Assembly: GCA_009786445.1 (NCBI GenBank)
Contig: WQTE01000011.1
Location: 1-41,072 of the forward strand
Length of the DNA stretch: 41,072 nucleotides
From: Oscillospiraceae bacterium
GTDB taxonomy: Bacteria; Bacillota; Clostridia; Oscillospirales; Oscillospiraceae
Direction of reading: 5' to 3'
Shown here in pieces: positions 39,753 to 41,072 of the stretch; positions within the stretch are counted from its first letter, which is position 1, and each line of letters starts with the position of its first letter. Below the pieces are notes generated by a model. The model saw only the letters and a program-made list of their open reading frames with translations, was not told where the DNA came from and did not search any database. The position numbers were made by a program, and so were the translations under genes.

Positions 39753-40385
39753 ATGAATATTAAAGAAGACAATAACCTTGCAAAACACCTTGACGTTTTC
39801 AAAGAAATTGGTAATATAGGAGCCGGACATGCCGCCTCTGCTCTCGCGGGACTTCTCAACAAAAGGATAACCATGAGTGTCCCTGATGCATCTGTGGTTT
39901 CATTTGACGAAATTTTAGGCGTTCTTGACGGACCTGAAACCCTTGTTGCAGGCGTATTGATAGATTGCGCAGGCGATCTCAACGGTTACATTCTTCTCCT
40001 ATTGTGCATGAAAGATGCAATGTCAATGGTAGCACAAGCTCTTGAGGAGACCGAGCGTGATGTCACTGACCCTGATTTTGAACTCACCGATTTAGAGCAA
40101 GATACGCTTCTCGAAATTTCTAATATACTTGTCGGTTCATTTTTAACAGCAATCACGGATTTTTCAGGTTTAAGCGCAATACCCGCTGTCCCGCAACTGT
40201 CGGTTGATATGCTCGGTGCTATTTTGAGCATCGCAACCATAGAGTACGGCAAGATAGGTGACTCTGTGTTGTTCCTGAAAACACAGTTTAATGACCTTGC
40301 CGGAGATGTAAACGGACATTTTTTCTTGATTCCTGACTACAATTCGTATAAAATGCTTATTACTGCTTTAGGGTTGGACGGCTGA
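39753..40385 (+). CDS. cheC: Chemotaxis phosphatase CheC
   Basis: A 210-aa CheY-P phosphatase. Both active-site motifs of the CheC type (D/S-x3-E-x2-N) are present: DVFKEIGNIGAGHAAS near residue 14, and DTLLEISNILVG near 115. The second has a conserved Pro further on (SAIPAVPQ). CheC also binds CheD and links adaptation to CheY-P level. Start: ATG at 39753 after GTGAGGT. It is the first gene of a plus-strand unit cheC-cheD-cheY, divergent from the fliK-like gene. Confidence 0.95.
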   Translation: MNIKEDNNLAKHLDVFKEIGNIGAGHAASALAGLLNKRITMSVPDASVVSFDEILGVLDGPETLVAGVLIDCAGDLNGYILLLLCMKDAMSMVAQALEETERDVTDPDFELTDLEQDTLLEISNILVGSFLTAITDFSGLSAIPAVPQLSVDMLGAILSIATIEYGKIGDSVLFLKTQFNDLAGDVNGHFFLIPDYNSYKMLITALGLDG

Positions 40386-40442
40386 TATGAGAGGAATTAG
40401 TATTTACAGCTTGACAAATTTCAGCAGAATCGGAGGTCTTTT

Positions 40443-40922
40443 ATGGCAGTGTTAGTTGTTGGCATGGCGGATCTAAAGGTCGCTAAAGCTCCCGATACCC
40501 TCACAACATTGGGCCTGGGCTCGTGTGTTGGGATTACACTTTTCGATAAGAAAAACAAGATTGGCGGAATGGCGCATTGTATGCTTCCCACCTATAAGGG
40601 CTTTGAGGGGCAAAACAAGGCAAAGTTTGTTGACTCAGCCGTTGTTGAATTACTCAACCAAATGGTCAGAATCGGTGCTTCCAGAGCTGGTCTTGTTGCA
40701 AAAATTGCCGGTGGTGCACATATGTTTGGCAAAAGTCAAAACAATGATTTGCTAAAAATAGGTGAACGCAACGCAGCAGCAGGACTTGCTGTTTTAAAGC
40801 AGCTCTCAATACCTGTGCAAGCAAACGATACAGGCGGTACTCATGGTAGAACCATAGAGCTCAATCCGGAAACCGGAGCACTTAGTATAAAGACCGTTGG
40901 ATTAGGTACAAAATCTATATAA
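40443..40922 (+). CDS. cheD: Chemoreceptor glutamine deamidase CheD
   Basis: A 159-aa deamidase that converts receptor Gln to Glu. The catalytic Cys lies in TLGLGSCVGITLF, the His in MAHCMLP and the Thr just before (TTLGLGSC), giving a complete Cys-His-Thr site. Further conserved: AKIAGGAHMF and DTGGTHGRTI. It partners with CheC, which is 57 bp upstream. Start: ATG at 40443 after CGGAGGT. Length is normal. Confidence 0.96.
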   Translation: MAVLVVGMADLKVAKAPDTLTTLGLGSCVGITLFDKKNKIGGMAHCMLPTYKGFEGQNKAKFVDSAVVELLNQMVRIGASRAGLVAKIAGGAHMFGKSQNNDLLKIGERNAAAGLAVLKQLSIPVQANDTGGTHGRTIELNPETGALSIKTVGLGTKSI

Positions 40923-41004
40923 TTTGGTTTTATATCCATCCCATGGAAATTATAATCGTTTACACGTTCGTTAGAGAAAAATTGTTTAACTAGGAGGATG
41001 AACA

Positions 41005-41072
41005 ATGGCAACAGTCTTAATCGTTGACGACGCAGCATTTATGCGGATATCGATTAAAAACATGCTCACAAA
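41005..41072 (+). CDS. cheY: CheY-like response regulator, partial (C-terminus outside window)
   Basis: The last 68 bases encode MATVLIVDDAAFMRISIKNMLT, the first strand and acidic pair (DD) of a CheY-type receiver domain. The ATG follows AGGAGG by seven bases. A perfect TATAAT (40951-40956) lies in the gap after cheD, without a clear -35, so a separate promoter is possible. The position after cheC and cheD and the sequence VDDAAFMR suggest chemotaxis CheY. It could also be the receiver of a longer protein. Confidence 0.8.
   Translation, partial: MATVLIVDDAAFMRISIKNMLT

Noticed and set aside
1-41072. CRISPR array, tRNA or rRNA genes, or phage genes
   Set aside because: No regularly spaced direct repeats, cloverleaf-like sequences or phage proteins were seen; all repeats found are short palindromes or paired inverted repeats.

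Overview
The window is a flagellar and chemotaxis locus of a Gram-positive bacterium, most likely a member of the Clostridia (Firmicutes). Markers of that group are the FliW-CsrA pair, DUF6470/YviE-type and YvyF-type proteins, FlgM, a SwrB-like protein, FapA (DUF342), YaaR, CheC/CheD and FlhB2. No outer-membrane L- or P-ring genes (flgH, flgI) are present. GC content looks moderate. The genus cannot be fixed from the sequence alone. Almost everything is on the minus strand, so transcription runs from right to left; only cheC, cheD and a cut cheY at the right end are on the plus strand.

In transcription order (right to left), the first block begins at about 39.6 kb. It holds a FliK-like gene, flhB2, an exonuclease III gene, a J-domain/GGDEF-like fusion, fliD, fliS, a FliT/FlgN-like chaperone gene, yaaR, cheW and cheR. 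A strong sigma-A type promoter, buried in a 21-bp inverted repeat, then starts the second block: flgB, flgC, fliE, fliO, fliP, fliQ, fliR, flhB, flhA, flhF, flhG, a PilZ gene, the sigma-28 gene fliA, fapA, a small unknown gene and a swrB-like gene. A ribokinase gene follows. The third block holds two rod genes (flgF-like and flgG), yvyF, flgM, flgN, flgK, flgL, the DUF6470 gene, fliW and csrA. The fourth block has its own promoter: fliF, fliG, fliH, fliI, fliJ and a MotE/YlxF-type gene. At the left edge lie a possible 46-codon small gene and the N-terminal half of a response regulator gene.

Together these genes encode the MS ring, the rotor protein FliG, the rod, the full type III export gate with its ATPase, hook junction proteins, filament cap, chaperones, sigma-28/anti-sigma-28, the post-transcriptional FliW-CsrA switch, a c-di-GMP receptor and part of the chemotaxis adaptation system. 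Not seen here are flgD, flgE, fliL, fliM, fliN/Y, motA/B, flagellin, cheA and cheB. The usual flgBC-fliEFGHIJ order is broken between fliE and fliF.

The non-coding DNA is unusually informative. Good sigma-A promoters precede the response regulator, fliF, fliW, DUF6470, flgB and the J-domain gene. Five candidate sigma-28 promoters precede fliD, flgM, flgK, the flgF-like gene and the fliK-like gene, and several share a (T/A/C)ACGATA -10 core in place of GCCGATA. Short GC-rich palindromes of a few families sit in many junctions, and one supplies the stop codon of fliP. The most interesting items are the J-domain/GGDEF-like fusion, a GGA-loop hairpin in the fliD leader that could bind CsrA, the promoter-in-hairpin before flgB, and the repeat families.
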